From positions 10,261,356 to 10,325,355 of the forward strand of contig NC_060884.1 in assembly GCF_014805685.1 (NCBI RefSeq): DNA of 64,000 nucleotides, read 5' to 3'. Under the pieces are notes generated by a model. It ran no database searches and was not told the origin of the DNA. It saw only the letters and a list, made by a program, of their open reading frames with translations. The position numbers and the translations under genes were made by a program. The stretch is from Silurus meridionalis. Lineage: Eukaryota > Chordata > Actinopteri > Siluriformes > Siluridae. Positions 1 to 11,969 of this stretch are shown in pieces (positions within the stretch are counted from its first letter, which is position 1; every line of letters starts with the position of its first letter).

Positions 1-1116
1 AGTATTCTACATAGGGAGATGTTAACTGCCCTTCTCCTTATCTCTTCCATTGGTTTTCACACACAAATTATTTTTTTCCATGCAAAAGCGCTAACACTTC
101 TTTTTTATTAACATTTAATAAGTTGTTTTCAGCCACACTATGCACCGTGTTCGTCTCTATGTTTGTCCATTTATATTTTTACAATGAAAATATATGTGCT
201 AAAATTAGAAATGCAGTTCCTTGTAGTTCCTTGCTGTTAATCTTTTATTGATACAGCTGCATGTATCTCTATGGCATCTAACTGTAGCCTAAATAACCAG
301 CCAAAGTATTAGGGTAGTTTAATTATAGACCTGATTGCTATATGGACTGATGCAACTAACAATTTTTTTTTAAAGAATTGATGTCTTCAATAATGGTATT
401 TAAAGAATGTTTGGGATTCTATCTGAGGAACAAAATGACATTTGATTCCACCTTTAAGATCATCTATGCTTTCTTACAAGCACATGTTAAAACATCACAC
501 ATGTTTTGGTTTGGTTTAAGATTATACCAACCACCAAGGCATGGCCACCCTCTCACAAGGTCAGTCTGTGAAAAATAACAAAAATAACATTTATTTACAA
601 AAAAAGACAAAGTTTTATGTAAAAAAAAAAACTTTGATGCTAAGGACACACATTTGAACAAATGCTATGTGGTGCATAGATATAATGCCACCTTTGCCCT
701 TCTTGCACATGTATCCAAATATATCCATATATTTTTGCATTGCTTCAGAAGTATTTTCACAGTCTTTTAGTATATATGACTATATATTTTTAAGGGATTC
801 CAGTTTGCAGCTGACTTTTTGACCAAGTTTACATGGTTGTGAACCACACATTTAAAAATTCATATAATCAAGCAAAAAACAATTATTTCAGACGAATTAC
901 ACATAAAGGATTTATGCTGCCTTAAAAATCTACAGTCTACATCCAGCTGGGTAGTATCTAAATCATAAATCAACACCCAGGCATTCACTAATGTAAAGAA
1001 AATCAAAGGCTCTGTTCTGGTGTAATCACTGGCTTAATAAACTTTTAGCATCACCCTGTGAGACAATTCAATTCTATGGTCAATTACTCAGTTCTGATCT
1101 AATTATCAAAGCAACA
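1..1116 (+). repeat. Arm A, distal block of the oser1 inverted duplication
   Basis: This stretch reads as a diverged reverse complement of about 29,180-29,730. Matching landmarks include the motif around TTGGTTTTCACACACAAAT (start of window versus about 29,685-29,700), the ATATATAGTCATATATACTAAAA-like block (about 760-790 versus 29,490-29,515), TGTGGTTCACAACCATGTAAA (about 835-855 versus 29,430-29,450), and GTAATTGAC/GTCAATTAC next to a CTCACAGGGTG block (about 1,055-1,095 versus 29,210-29,250). No open frame here looks coding. The homology reaches the left edge, so the arm continues outside the window. Confidence 0.7.
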
Positions 1117-1305
1117 GAGGTGGGAAGTAACAAAGACTGTGACAGTGACTGTACTCAAGTAGATTTTTCTGGTATAAGTACTTTACTACACTATTTATTT
1201 TATGGACAACTTTTTTACTTTAACTCTACATTTTTACACAAATATCTGTACAAGAAGTATGGGTTAACATGAATGAGACAGAGGGAGTCAACGATGTAAA
1301 CTAAC
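1117..1305 (+). mobile_element. hAT-type MITE, 5' end and internal fragment
   Basis: It begins with a hAT-like terminus, CAGAGGTGGGAAGTAAC, and shares several blocks in order with the complete element at 62,308-62,932: the AAGTAACAAAG start, the GGACAACTTTT block, TACACAAATATCTGTAC, and the GACAGAGGGA...GATGTAAAC block. The middle present in the 62-kb copy is missing here. The corresponding site in arm B (about 29,180) lacks the element, so it inserted after the arms separated. Confidence 0.6.
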
Positions 1306-1780
1306 TAATTTTATTAATGCGCAATTAATGCAGTGCACATTTCTGTTTAACCATTTTTATTAAAAATATAAATAAATAAATATAAAAGAGGCTAAATTAA
1401 AACCTTCAGTGCAACACACGTTTATTCACGACTCCTTTTCTTTACTCAGATATAAAAAATGTCAATAAACATTTGTTTTACTGATGCATCAAGTCTTCAA
1501 TCAGCACCAAAATCTGCCATGATGTGCACATATGAAAATTTACCCTCTGGGGGTCGACAAACGCGCCGGCGTGTTTTTTTGGCAATTTTTCCTCATAACA
1601 CCGAAACTAACTTAAATTACTGTCTTTTTTTAATCATACAGATAAGAGCAATACATCTTTCTGCCATCTCTGTCATCTCTCTTCACAGACACATAAATAA
1701 AACACCCTGAATCTCAACAAATACTTACCTCACATACATAATAAATAGATGTATAGAAAGTTTGAAAAATCGACTTTTAA
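1306..1780. other. AT-rich DNA, unassigned insertion in arm A
   Basis: No gene is seen. A CCCTCTGGGGGTCGAC motif near 1,543 followed by a short GC-rich run (CGCGCCGGCG) inside AT-rich DNA is reminiscent of non-autonomous DNA-transposon ends, but I could not find the partner end. Arm B has no recognisable counterpart. Confidence 0.3.
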
Positions 1781-2065
1781 ATAAACCAATTCACATCACA
1801 ATACAAATATTTTCTGTTTATGTAATCCATATGACATAATAAGACATTAATATGAATATATAAATATATATTACAATTCTAAATATTTTTGTACTACAAA
1901 GTAACTGTAATGTATTGAGGTTATAACAGAAAAAAACAAACAGACACTTAAATGTCAGCTGCTGAGATGTGCCATACATTTCCTATCTCTAGGTATCCTG
2001 CCTGGTACACAATTTTTTTTATCAACCCCTTGAGCCTGGTTCGGTTCTCTAGATACAAATGTATT
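1781..2065 (+). repeat. Arm A block matching 28,770-28,900 inverted
   Basis: The ACTACAAAGTAACTGTAATG-TATTGAGG block at about 1,895-1,922 and the ACATTTAAGTG/CAGCTGCTGAGATG neighbourhood are the reverse complement of about 28,785-28,870 (CTCAATACATTACAGTTACTTTGTAGT). This ties the far left of the window to the oser1 inverted duplication. No coding potential is seen. Confidence 0.6.
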
Positions 2066-4825
2066 TGTAATCAAAGTTATTACCTACAACAGACCATTCA
2101 AACATTGTAAAGTTTTATATAGGTTGCATTTAGAGACCTGTCTAGAAGCAAAACAATTAAGTTTGTGTCTAGACTCGTCCCCTTCATCAGTAAACAAAGT
2201 CCTTAATGCTGGAAAAGCACCAGCATTTATCCTGCTGTTGTTGCATTTCTTGTAGTTAAGTTTTTTCCATGTGCACTGCATGTTTTTTTGCTAACACAAA
2301 TTATTTGGCTGTGCTGTGAGCTTACAGACTTTTTTCTTACCCCAAAGCAAAAGGGAGTATGAAGGTGCCTTTGGGTGAGTCTACAAAATGGCTGACAGAA
2401 GGCCCACCCACACACTTCAGTCTGGAAGGTGTTGCTAAGGCCATGCCTTAAAACATGTTCTAATTTTTTATTATGTTGTGAATAAAGGTTATTTGCATAT
2501 GTTGTTCAAATTATAAATGAGACACCCAGTTAGACAACACAAAATATATAAAAAACTATCAGGAAATCTTGTCAAAATATATGAGTGTTTGGCAGTATTT
2601 TTTAATGACTGATGTTAGGGGCAAACTTATGTTAGGAAAAAGTCCAATCTTTCAAAGTTGAAAAAAAATTCACTGGGGAGATGGGGGAGTGTTAAACGGA
2701 ACGTGTTCATTTGTTAGTGAGTCAGTGTGGGGGTGGAGCGGCAGGAAACTCCAAGCGGCAACCAGAGATTTCTGTGTTACGACTAGAACATTAGCGTGGA
2801 ACGCCTGGAATTTCCTGCTTGTGAAAAGCACATGTGCTATTTTGGATGAATTCATCCTTATAGTTCTTTAGTATATGTAACAGACAGCAAAACACACATT
2901 TTTCTGGATATTCTGAAAATGTTCTGAGCAAATATGATTGAAATGTACAAACGTTTGAATATTTAAGTTTGTGTGTGTGTTAGGAAGAAAGAGAGAGAGC
3001 GAGTGAGACAGAGAGGGCAAGACAAAGAGAGAGAGAGAGAAAGGGAGAAAGAGTTTCTGGGTGTTGGCAACACAGGCTTTAAATAATAATTGATTCTTTT
3101 TATTGTTACTTCTTTTTTTCACTCAATGGTTAGTGGCATTCACTATTTCTTGCTGGCAATACTGACAGTTTACACCTATCTATTTGCAAGTGGCTGTACA
3201 GTATTTTTTTATTTTTTTTTATTATTTATACTTAATTTTTCATTATTTAGCTTTTTCAACTGTGCATTTCCTTTAAAGTTGCTAGCTTATAAATGAATGA
3301 CTACATTGATCAATAACTGAGCTCATTAACCATTTACTGGTTTAAAGCCTGTTCTATTTTAAAATTAGCAGTACATTTACTACTGATCATTCAAAAATGT
3401 TCAATTAAATGAAAATAGGTTCAACAAACAAACTACCTACTGTTCATGATAACTGAATATAATTATTAATCTTACATAAAATAAATAAAAAAAGAATGCA
3501 TTTCATTGTTTGTATAAAAACAACAGCTGTATTAAATTGTCTCCATTATGGAATAATTTCTGATATCCTTAAGTCAGACTTTTTAAGGAATGCTAGGGAT
3601 CTGGAGTTAGTAAACCCATATGGAAGTGTTTATGATGACTCCAATGTGTCCCTCCCTGTTTCTCTTCAGTGAAGCACCACCCTTTGAGAGCCTTGATCCT
3701 AGCAACCAGGGGTCAAAGTTCAGGAAATCTGAACGAGCTATCGAAAGACCACAGCCGTCTGTAACAGTGCTTCTGATGAGGTGGCCCCTGAGTCGAGCAC
3801 CTGGAACTTAAATAAACACCCCCCAAACACTATAACACATACATTTAAAGAGTCCTTAGGCACCAAATGTTTTATAATACGATGAAAAGGCCTTGGATAA
3901 AAGAGGTTCTAGAGTTCCATGCACACAAAGGAAGGGAGGCATTTGCTGCAGGTGAGATAGCGAGCCTGAACACATTACAATAACCAGTTAGTCCACTTTT
4001 CATGAACAACAACATGCCCCTATCCCTCTAGCCCAATATACGTGTTTTTTCTCTAGGCAACATCTGGGTTCATAAGGCATGCATTTACGTATGCTCTTAC
4101 AGTTTTTCATTTCCTTCCACACCTCTCCCTGGTCTCTTCTAAATATATTCAGAAATTAGGAATAATTGAATGACCTAAATGACTCTGTGCTATGGAAGCA
4201 GAAAACCTAAATTTTAAACATGATCCTTTCACCTTTGTACAAAGGATCTAAAATGATTTAGCTTTAATACATATATAAACACTTCCTGCCAAGTTTCCTC
4301 CTATCTTTTCATGACAAAAGATCTGAATTTTAGGCAAATTGCTCAGCCAAGCAGCTCTTGTTGACTGGCAACATCTAACCCCGTTCTTTTGTGTGTTTCC
4401 ATAGATTTGTATGGTATGCTTTGATGCTTGATTCCCTTTTTCAAGGGCCTATACAACTTTAAGAGTCACTCCCACAACAACGGAGAGGCTGAACTAGGCT
4501 GCTGGACTACGTGAAAAGCCTCAATGAGGCTGTTTAAATTACACTGCTCCGTTCTAAGCAGCCAGCTTGTCAGCTAGTGTGCTTCTTTGGTCAATAGGTT
4601 CTGTCAAGGGTGACGCTGAAACCCAGGCGAGTGGTTCCTAATTTCCTTCATTTTAGTGACATAGTTTGAAATATGTTCAGATTTTTATTGCTGCAAAGCT
4701 GCAAAGCAAATATCTATTACAGATTTCATTACAATATCAAACCAATCAGCCTATTAAGGCCAGTTTTACATACTAAAGTAAATGTGGCGAATAGTCCTAA
4801 ATCTCTTTTTTTGACTGGTGGCCTT
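2066..4825. other. Arm A-only DNA without recognisable gene
   Basis: I see no host gene and no counterpart in arm B, which is much shorter between the matching blocks. A run of GAGAGA-rich DNA lies at about 2,985-3,050. One stretch at about 3,684-3,811 follows a polypyrimidine-AG and stays open to a TAA, but its protein is not recognised. The block at 2,690-2,860 is less AT-rich than its surroundings and could be conserved non-coding DNA, but this is only an impression. Confidence 0.35.
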
Positions 4826-5090
4826 AGCCATTATCTGTGGTGTGGTCTGCTGGTGCAACAGCATCTCTACTGCAGACAGGAAGAGACTGGACAAGATGAT
4901 CAGGAAGGCCAGCTCAGTCCTGTGGATTCCCCTGGACACTGTACAGGAGGTGGGAGAAAGAAGATTGGTAGATAAACTATAATCATTGCTGGAGAACGAC
5001 TCTGACCCACTGGATGAAACAGTTGCATCACTAACAGCTCCTTCAGTGACAGACTGCTACACATTTCTGTCTGTGAATCTCTGAAATTGT
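4826..5090 (+). mobile_element. Non-LTR retrotransposon relic, C-terminal end of ORF2
   Basis: Reading the plus strand gives a conceptual segment with a Trp-Cys-Gly-Leu-Leu-like start, then TADRKRLDKMIRKASSVL, a VGERR block and LLENDSDPLDE. This is the typical post-RT C-terminus of fish LINEs, where an ADRKRL(N/D)K(L/M)IRKA motif precedes a short C-terminal tail. Stops interrupt it. No 5' part is present, so it is a truncated dead copy. Confidence 0.6.
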
Positions 5091-5238
5091 TTTATTTTAT
5101 TAAAATATATGAAAGTTCATAAATTGTTAGTTTCACAATTTTATTTTGGTTGTAGGAACACATGTTCATGGTCGTCCAAGATAAATAAATACAGCAAATA
5201 ATGAGCAAGTACTGCTACCTTGTGGTGACTTGAGGAAC

Positions 5239-5346
<108 letters not shown>

Positions 5347-7429
5347 TGATAATGCTAAGTACTTTTTTAATAAGAGAAGGCTTTTCACATATGTATAATT
5401 TATTATGTACAATTCAAATTGAACTATAAAAGATAATGCATTTGAGACTTCAAATGTGTTCAGCATAGTTTCCTTGGATCCTTGTATTGGTGTCTCATTG
5501 CAAGGATCCTGGCAAGCGCTGATCCTGAGCTCTGGTAACTATTTATATGTCCATGAGCTCCCAACATATCCTTGTCCTCTTATTAACTTAATCTCTCCTT
5601 CACCCACCTTCCATCACTTATATTCTTGTTCATGTGTGGTTATCTTTTCATGTAGTGGCAGCACAATGTATAAAATCAAAGCATTGTTTTTGGCGGCAAA
5701 AAAAGAAAAGATTGAGTAAATGACAGTAATTATTTGTAAAAAAAAAAAAAAAAATACAAACTCTGAGCACCATTATAACAAAAGGTTAAGAATATACTGT
5801 CACAACAAAGTTGACAACAAAAGCATGCCCAGAAAAGCTCACAGACCAGGCAAGGAGGACACAATCCAAGATTCCAAAAACACACAAAAAATAAGATGAT
5901 TATGCTTATATCCACAGTGAACATTTATGGACAAGAAAAAATTACATTGCTTAAAGAAATTATTGTGTTGTATTCCCAAAGTGGGGTGAATAGTTATGAG
6001 ATTTTCTATGATTTCTTAACTATTGTTAACTTTTGTTATTATTGTTAACTTAACTATGTTAAAACAAAACAAAGAACAATGTCATTTACCACTTCAAAGT
6101 GGCACAGGGATTTTTGTGTCAAATGGTACGCCGAGACACGAAAGCTATAATCACTCTAGTCAGCATTCAGTGATCTAGCTGACAAATATTTAGCATAATT
6201 TCCATACTAATTTGTTAGTAAATACATTTTTAACAGAATTAGTGAAATGATATCCCTGCAATACATTTCTCAACTGTAAAGTGCATACATTTAAGAACAG
6301 CTGCAAATCAGCCACAAAGACCAAGTCACAGATAGGGGTCACCAAATGTTGAGGTGCATGGTGTGTAAAAGTGTAAAATGGTGGTGGTGGGTTTTTTTTT
6401 CTACCATTTTAAATGCTTTGAATACTCTGTTAAGCTGATACAATGCTGCAACGCAATGTTTGTTTTTTAAAGCATTAAAACTATTAAGTCATACAGTACA
6501 TGAAAAATACCCTATTTCAATTTAAAATAATAAAGTTTTAATAAAGTTACCAAACTGTGTTGTTCCAAATATGAATGCAGAACATCTTGTATGAGCATAA
6601 AACATAAAAAAGTTTGGCACATATCAAAATTTGCTGCCTACATTTTTATGTGGAAAGTACAGTATATGAAAAGCAGTGGTGTGCTTATTGTGTATTTGTG
6701 TTTGACAGGAAACTAAAGGGTGCATGCTTATTTGCATTCTTTAACTGAAATTGTGCAACTTTTTTCAACTGCTTGAATATTGCACATGCTGCATATGAGC
6801 CTTGATTACTATGGCTTTGTTTGAATTAGTAGCATTAGGTCATCCTTTAATTTAATAGATGGTTTTATTTACATACACTGAGTGGCTGGTCTGGCTAATT
6901 TAAATTTCTAATTTCTAATTTGAAATTGGCCTGGATTTTATCCTTTGTGGAATCCCTTCTGATTGATCTTTTTTTAAAGAAAGAAGCAAATAAGCAGGTA
7001 CACTATTTAACTTAATTTGAGACTTTTTTCTAAACACACTTTTGAGAAATAGGCCGCTGCAAAAAAGACAAAAACGTTAATCACCTATAACAGACTAATT
7101 TACCAACTAATAAAAATGTTTTATTACAATTTATAGAAAAACAAGGTAATCATGATGATTATGTGGCATTTTTGCATATACAAATAAAATCAAAACTTAC
7201 AAATCCTGCAAAAGAACTTTGGCAACATAGCATGTACCCCAGAAATAATCAAGTAGGGGCAAAAAACTAAAAACAAAAGATTCATGCCCATCCACTATCA
7301 GTTTACAGCCCCATGTATATTTTATGACAGATACATATCCCCCTAGCGACTTTAATCTGTTCATGTACTATATGCATTTTTGCCTTGCACCACCAACCAA
7401 TGCTGTGTACCTCAGAATTATTTTTTCGT
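5347..7429. other. AT-rich intergenic DNA, nothing recognised
   Basis: There is no convincing reading frame, RNA gene or transposon terminus. Short poly-A (5,738-5,754) and T-rich runs are the only simple features. I found no matching sequence in arm B. Confidence 0.4.
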
Positions 7430-7577
7430 TTACCCCCCTCTCTTCACCCTCCTGCCATCAGGGAAGCGGTTCCGAAGCATTCGGGCCATCACATCCAGAC
7501 TGTGTAACAGTTTCTTCCCTCAAGCCATCAGGCTTCTTAACAAAGAACTGAACTAAACTCACTCACACACTCACACA

Positions 7578-7660
<83 letters not shown>

Positions 7661-8075
7661 CGCACACCCATGACTTCAGGACCACTCATATTACATCACT
7701 TCATTACCATAAACTGTTTACATGTCGTTTTTTTCCCCTGGATTGCTGCTATTTGCTCTTTTGCACATTTTGTTTACAATACTGTATTTTGTTTAAATTT
7801 TGCTACTGTTCACTGTCTCGTTACAACACGTTTACTGGTGGAGCTATTTTGTGTTCTGTGTGTCTTTGCACTGTTTGCACCAGATTGCACACATGCACTT
7901 TATGTGGCGAGGACACTTACTAGTCCTTGGCCCTGTGTTTTTCTGTTTCTGTGATTGTTGTTTTATGTTGTTTTATGTAGCATCAGGGTTCTGGGGAACG
8001 TTGTTTTATTTCACTGTGTACTGCGTCAGCTATATATGGTTGAAATGACAATAAAAAGCTTCTTGACTTGACTTA
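7430..8075 (+). mobile_element. Rex1/L2-like LINE, 3' end with internal CA microsatellite
   Basis: It starts with the end of ORF2 (SGSEAFGPSHPDCV in one frame; the GKRFRSIRA...RLCNSFFPQAIRLLN-type C-terminus in another), nearly identical in type to 53,640-53,757. The stop is followed at once by (CA)n at 7,561-7,657, a 3' UTR, and the classical fish LINE tail ATGACAATAAA-AGCTTCTTGACTTGACTT ending near 8,075. It is 5' truncated. It sits exactly where arm A departs from arm B (about 8,090 versus 28,010), so it is an arm A-specific insertion. Confidence 0.75.
7561..7657 (+). repeat. (CA)n microsatellite within LINE 3' UTR
   Basis: About 97 bp of CA repeat, slightly interrupted by CT at its start. 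It occupies the same position after the LINE stop codon as the CA tract at 53,761-53,815. Confidence 0.95.
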
Positions 8076-8084
8076 TGTTCATTT

Positions 8085-8560
8085 CTCAGGTACAGCAATG
8101 ATGTTCTTTGGCGAATTTGACCCATGTCTATGCATGTTTAATTATTCAAAGGTGTCAAAACAAAAAACGTTGTTTATATGCCATTATTAACTCCATTACT
8201 AACCATTTCAATCAATATTTAATGCAGTGGTATACTTTACCACTCACAGATCAAGGCTCAATGAGTATATTTCACAGATTTTTTACTTGACATTAATGTA
8301 TTTTATTTTTATTTAACATTTAGAATTTGTTTACAGGGTTATGCTGATAAATTAACACAAACAAAACCTCTTCTAATCAGGGTCAAATTAACCCATTGAC
8401 TTAAAATCAAGACAAATGGGTCATGAGGATTTGTATTGAAAGTGAACTTTATTTAAGCACTGTTTTTGAACCAGAAATGAACAAAATAACAAAACAACAA
8501 AATAAGAGATTTGCAATATGTGTGTTTTGTGTGTGTGTGTCTTCACTGTTGGGAACTAGA
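8085..8560 (+). repeat. Arm A block matching 27,500-28,010 inverted
   Basis: Inverted matches with arm B include AACCATTTCAATCAATATTTAATGCA (about 8,200-8,226) versus TGCATTAAATATTGATTGAAATGGTT (about 27,887-27,912), GGTTATGCTGATAAAT (about 8,337) versus ATTTATCAGCATAACC (about 27,737), and the AGTGAACTTTATTTAAGCACTGTTTTT block (about 8,441-8,467) versus 27,628-27,655. No host gene is seen. The stretch is probably the 3' flank of the piggyBac relic. Confidence 0.75.
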
Positions 8561-8728
8561 AATTATAAAATAAATAGGTGGAAATGAACAAGGTGCAGGT
8601 GTCTGCATCTACACAGCACATGAGGGACATGTTATCACAGTGTGCTTGCAGACCTTTTTTCCCCCAGCGGCAACCTAGAAAGAAGAGGACACTGATTACT
8701 ACGTTTTTTGCTGATCCCAAGACAGACT

Positions 8729-8787
<59 letters not shown>

Positions 8788-9660
8788 ACACCTCACGTAC
8801 TTGGTGTACTTTGTGAAGTCCTCTCCTGGATTGTCCTCACTGTAGCTGCAGCAGCTGGGGTCCTTTGCATGTGCTGCTCCAATTGAATATTTAGTACCAC
8901 AATCGCCTTCCCCAGCTCCTTAAAGATGATGTGCCTCTTTCAGAGATTTGGCGCATTCCACTGTAGGACCCTATGACTTTATCCAAGTTGTCCATAACCC
9001 CTTTAGTGGCATTATTGTCTAGGCTCATACTTAGTTTCTGGTCCACTTTTGTGCTGATTTCAGCATTTTTGTGCAAAGTGCTCATGAATGCAAAATTTCC
9101 CCTTTTTGGTCCAGTAAGACACTAGTGCTGTGGTGCTGCTGGCAACCATGGAAGCTGAGGTGCCCTGTTCTTATTTACCAGAAGTTCAGCTCTCTTATTT
9201 CGGACCGTTCCAACTTTCTCTTTATAAGATCCTAACACAAGTTGTAGCTTGTGAAAAAAAATTGTCACAGTTTACGTTGTGCCCATGAGACCAAGAAACA
9301 GATTTTTCTCTTGGGCTTCCTCCAACCAGCTTTCCAACATACATATTTAATGCATAGCTATTGTTTGCATCACACCATTTAGCTGTTTTTGAATCATATA
9401 TTGCCTAAATGGACAGGAACCTCTAAATGCCACTAACATTTCATCAACTGTGACATTATGGCCTGGATTATAGAGTAGTGGTCGCTATCATAATCACAAA
9501 TAAGTTCTGGAGCTTCTTGAGCTGTAACCTGTTTACCTCTGCTGCTCATTTTGTTAAGCTCTGACAGAGTATATCATATGCAGCTGCAGAGTGTAATGTT
9601 TGTAGGATTCCCATGCAGAGAATCTTTATGTTTTGCTCCATCAAAAGTCACAACAACCTG
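8560..9660 (-). pseudogene. piggyBac-family transposase relic, arm A copy
   Basis: On the minus strand, from about 9,490 downward, broken frames give YNPGHNVTVDEMLVAFRG and CPFRQYM, the signature around a catalytic Asp of DDE piggyBac transposases. A CDANNSYALNMYVGKLVGG-like block follows, then VMDNLDKVIGSYS, equivalent to the piggyBac (G/V)xDxLDxxxxxYS motif. Further on come an IFKELGKAIV segment and, near 8,560-8,680, a Cys-rich tail like the piggyBac C-terminal cysteine-rich domain. Frameshifts and stops make it inactive. The C-terminal part and 3' flank recur inverted at 26,940-27,500 in arm B, so the insertion predates the duplication. It could be a PGBD-like domesticated remnant, but I see no intact frame. 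Confidence 0.7.
8730..8791 (+). repeat. (CA)n microsatellite
   Basis: About 62 bp of CA repeat inside the piggyBac relic. Arm B has only a short GT tract at the equivalent place (about 27,046-27,058), so it expanded in arm A. Confidence 0.95.
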
Positions 9661-11969
9661 CATTCTCGCAATTTAACACAAGCAAGTGCACTCTTAGTGC
9701 CAGTCTCAAGCCCGGATAAATGGGGAGGGTTGCGTTAGGAAGGGCATCCAGCGTAAAACATGTGCAAAATCAAATATGCGGATCACGAAAGAGAAATTCA
9801 TACTGGATTGGTTGAGGCCCGGGTTACCAACGACCGCCAGAGGTATCGTTAGCCAACAGGATACCAGTGGAAATCGGGCCACTGTTGGCTGAAGGAGAAG
9901 AAGAGGGGAAAGACGTCTACAGAGATAGCAGGGAAAGGAGAAGTGTAGGAGAGTGGGGGTTAGGGTTGGTACTTTAAATAAAGGTACTATGACTAGTAAA
10001 AGGAGAGAGATAGCTGATATAATGGAGAGGAGAAAGGTACATATGTGTGGATGGAAAGAGAAATGATGTAGGGGTGATCCTGAACGAAGAGTACTTTAAG
10101 TGTGTAGTGGAGTTGAAGAGAGTTTCTGATAGGGTGATAAACGTGAAGCTGGTAGTTGAAGGGGTGATGATAAATGTCATCAGTTCTTTTGCTCCACAAG
10201 TGGGTTGTAAGATGGAGGAGAAGAAAAAATTCTGGAGTAAGTTAGATGTGGTAGAAGGTGTACCTAGGAATGAACAATTGGTGATTGGGGCAGATGTAAA
10301 TGGGCATGTAGGTGAAGGGACCAGAGGAGATGAGAAGATGATGGGTAGGTAAGGCCTTAAGGAGAGGAATCTGGAAGGGCAGATGGCGGTAGATTTTGCT
10401 AAAAGTATGGAAATGGCAGTTGTGAATACTTATTTTGAGAAGGAGGAGCAGACGTATAAGAGTGGAGGAAGGTGCACTGAGTTCTATGTAGGAGATGCAA
10501 CCTGAAGAAGATTGGAGACTGTAAAGCAATGTAGCTAGACAGCATCGGATGGTGGTCTGTAGGATGGTTTTAGAGGTAAAGACTGAAAGAAGAATAAGAT
10601 GGTGGAAACTGAATAAGGAAGACTGTAGTGTGAGATTTAGGGACGAGGTCAGACAGGGGCTCGATAGTGGTGAAGAGGTGCTGGATGATTGTGCAACTAC
10701 TGCAGAAGTGATAAGGGAGACATCTAGAAAGGTACTTTCTAGCTGGAAATAGAATCTGGAAAGCATAAGGAAAAAGAGGTTGGCAAAACAGAGTTGGGAT
10801 CGACAGTGTGATGAGTAAAGTAGGCATGTGTACAAGGAGATGCGGCAGCAGGTAAAGAGGGATGTAGTGAAAGCCAATAAAAAGGCATATGAGGAAGCTG
10901 TATGAGAAGTTGGACACCAAGGAAGGAGAAAAGGATTTATACCGATTGGCCCGGTAGTGAGGAGAGTGTGTTGAAAAGATGGAGTATTTTGAGCAGCTGA
11001 TGAACGAGGAAAATGAGAGAGAGATAAGATTGGATGGTGTGGAAATGGTGAAGCAGGAAGTGGATAGGATTAGTAAGGAAGAAGTGCGAGCAGCAATTAA
11101 GAGTATGAAGAGTGGAAAGTCGGACCAGATGACATACCGGTAGAAGCGTGGAGTTTTTAACAAGATTGTTTAAAAGGATTTTGGAAGGTGAGAGGATGCC
11201 TGAGGAATAGAGAAGGAATGTGCTGGTACCGATCTTTAATAACAAGGGAGATGTGCAGACCTGCAGTAACTACAGGGGAATTAAGTTGATTGGGCACACC
11301 ATGAAGTTATGGGAAAGAGCAGTAGAAGCCAGGCTGAGAGAAGAGGTGACCATCTGTGAACAACAGTATGGTTTCATGCCGAGGAAGAGCACCACGAATG
11401 CATCATTTGCTTTGAGAATGTTAAGGAAGAAGTATAGAGAAGGTCAGAAGGATTTGCATTTTGTGTTTGTGGATTTAGAGAAAACGTACAACAGGGTGCT
11501 GAAAGAGAAGTTGTGGTATTGTATGAGGAAGTCAGGTGTGTCAGAGAAGCATGTGAGGGTGGTGCAGGACATGTATGAGGACAGTGTGACATCAGTAAAG
11601 TGTGCAGTAGGAATGACAGACTGATTCAAGGTGGGGGTTGGACTGCATCAAGGATCGGCTCTGAGCCCTTTGCTGTTTGCAGTGGTGATGGACATGTTGA
11701 CGGTCGAGGTCAGACAGGAGTCTCCATGGACTATGATGTTTGCAGATGATATTGTTATTTGTGGTGAGAGTAAGGAGCAGGTTGAGAAGGACCTGTAGAG
11801 GTGGAGCTACGCACTGGAGAGAAGGGGAATTAAAGTCAGTAGGAGTAAGACAGAGTACACGTGTGCGAATATAAGGGAGGGCAGTGGAGTGGTGCAGTTG
11901 CAGGGAGAAGAGGTGGAGACAGTGGAGGAGTCTGGGGTCAACAGTGAAAAGTAATAGTGTGTTAGAAAA

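Noticed and set aside
8556..8789. Minus-strand CA-repeat frame (CVCVCV protein)
   Set aside because: Translation of the CA microsatellite within the piggyBac relic.
10242..11245. Long overlapping minus-strand open frames (up to 211 codons)
   Set aside because: They are antisense to the RTE LINE coding strand; low-complexity Ser/Leu composition, no domain.
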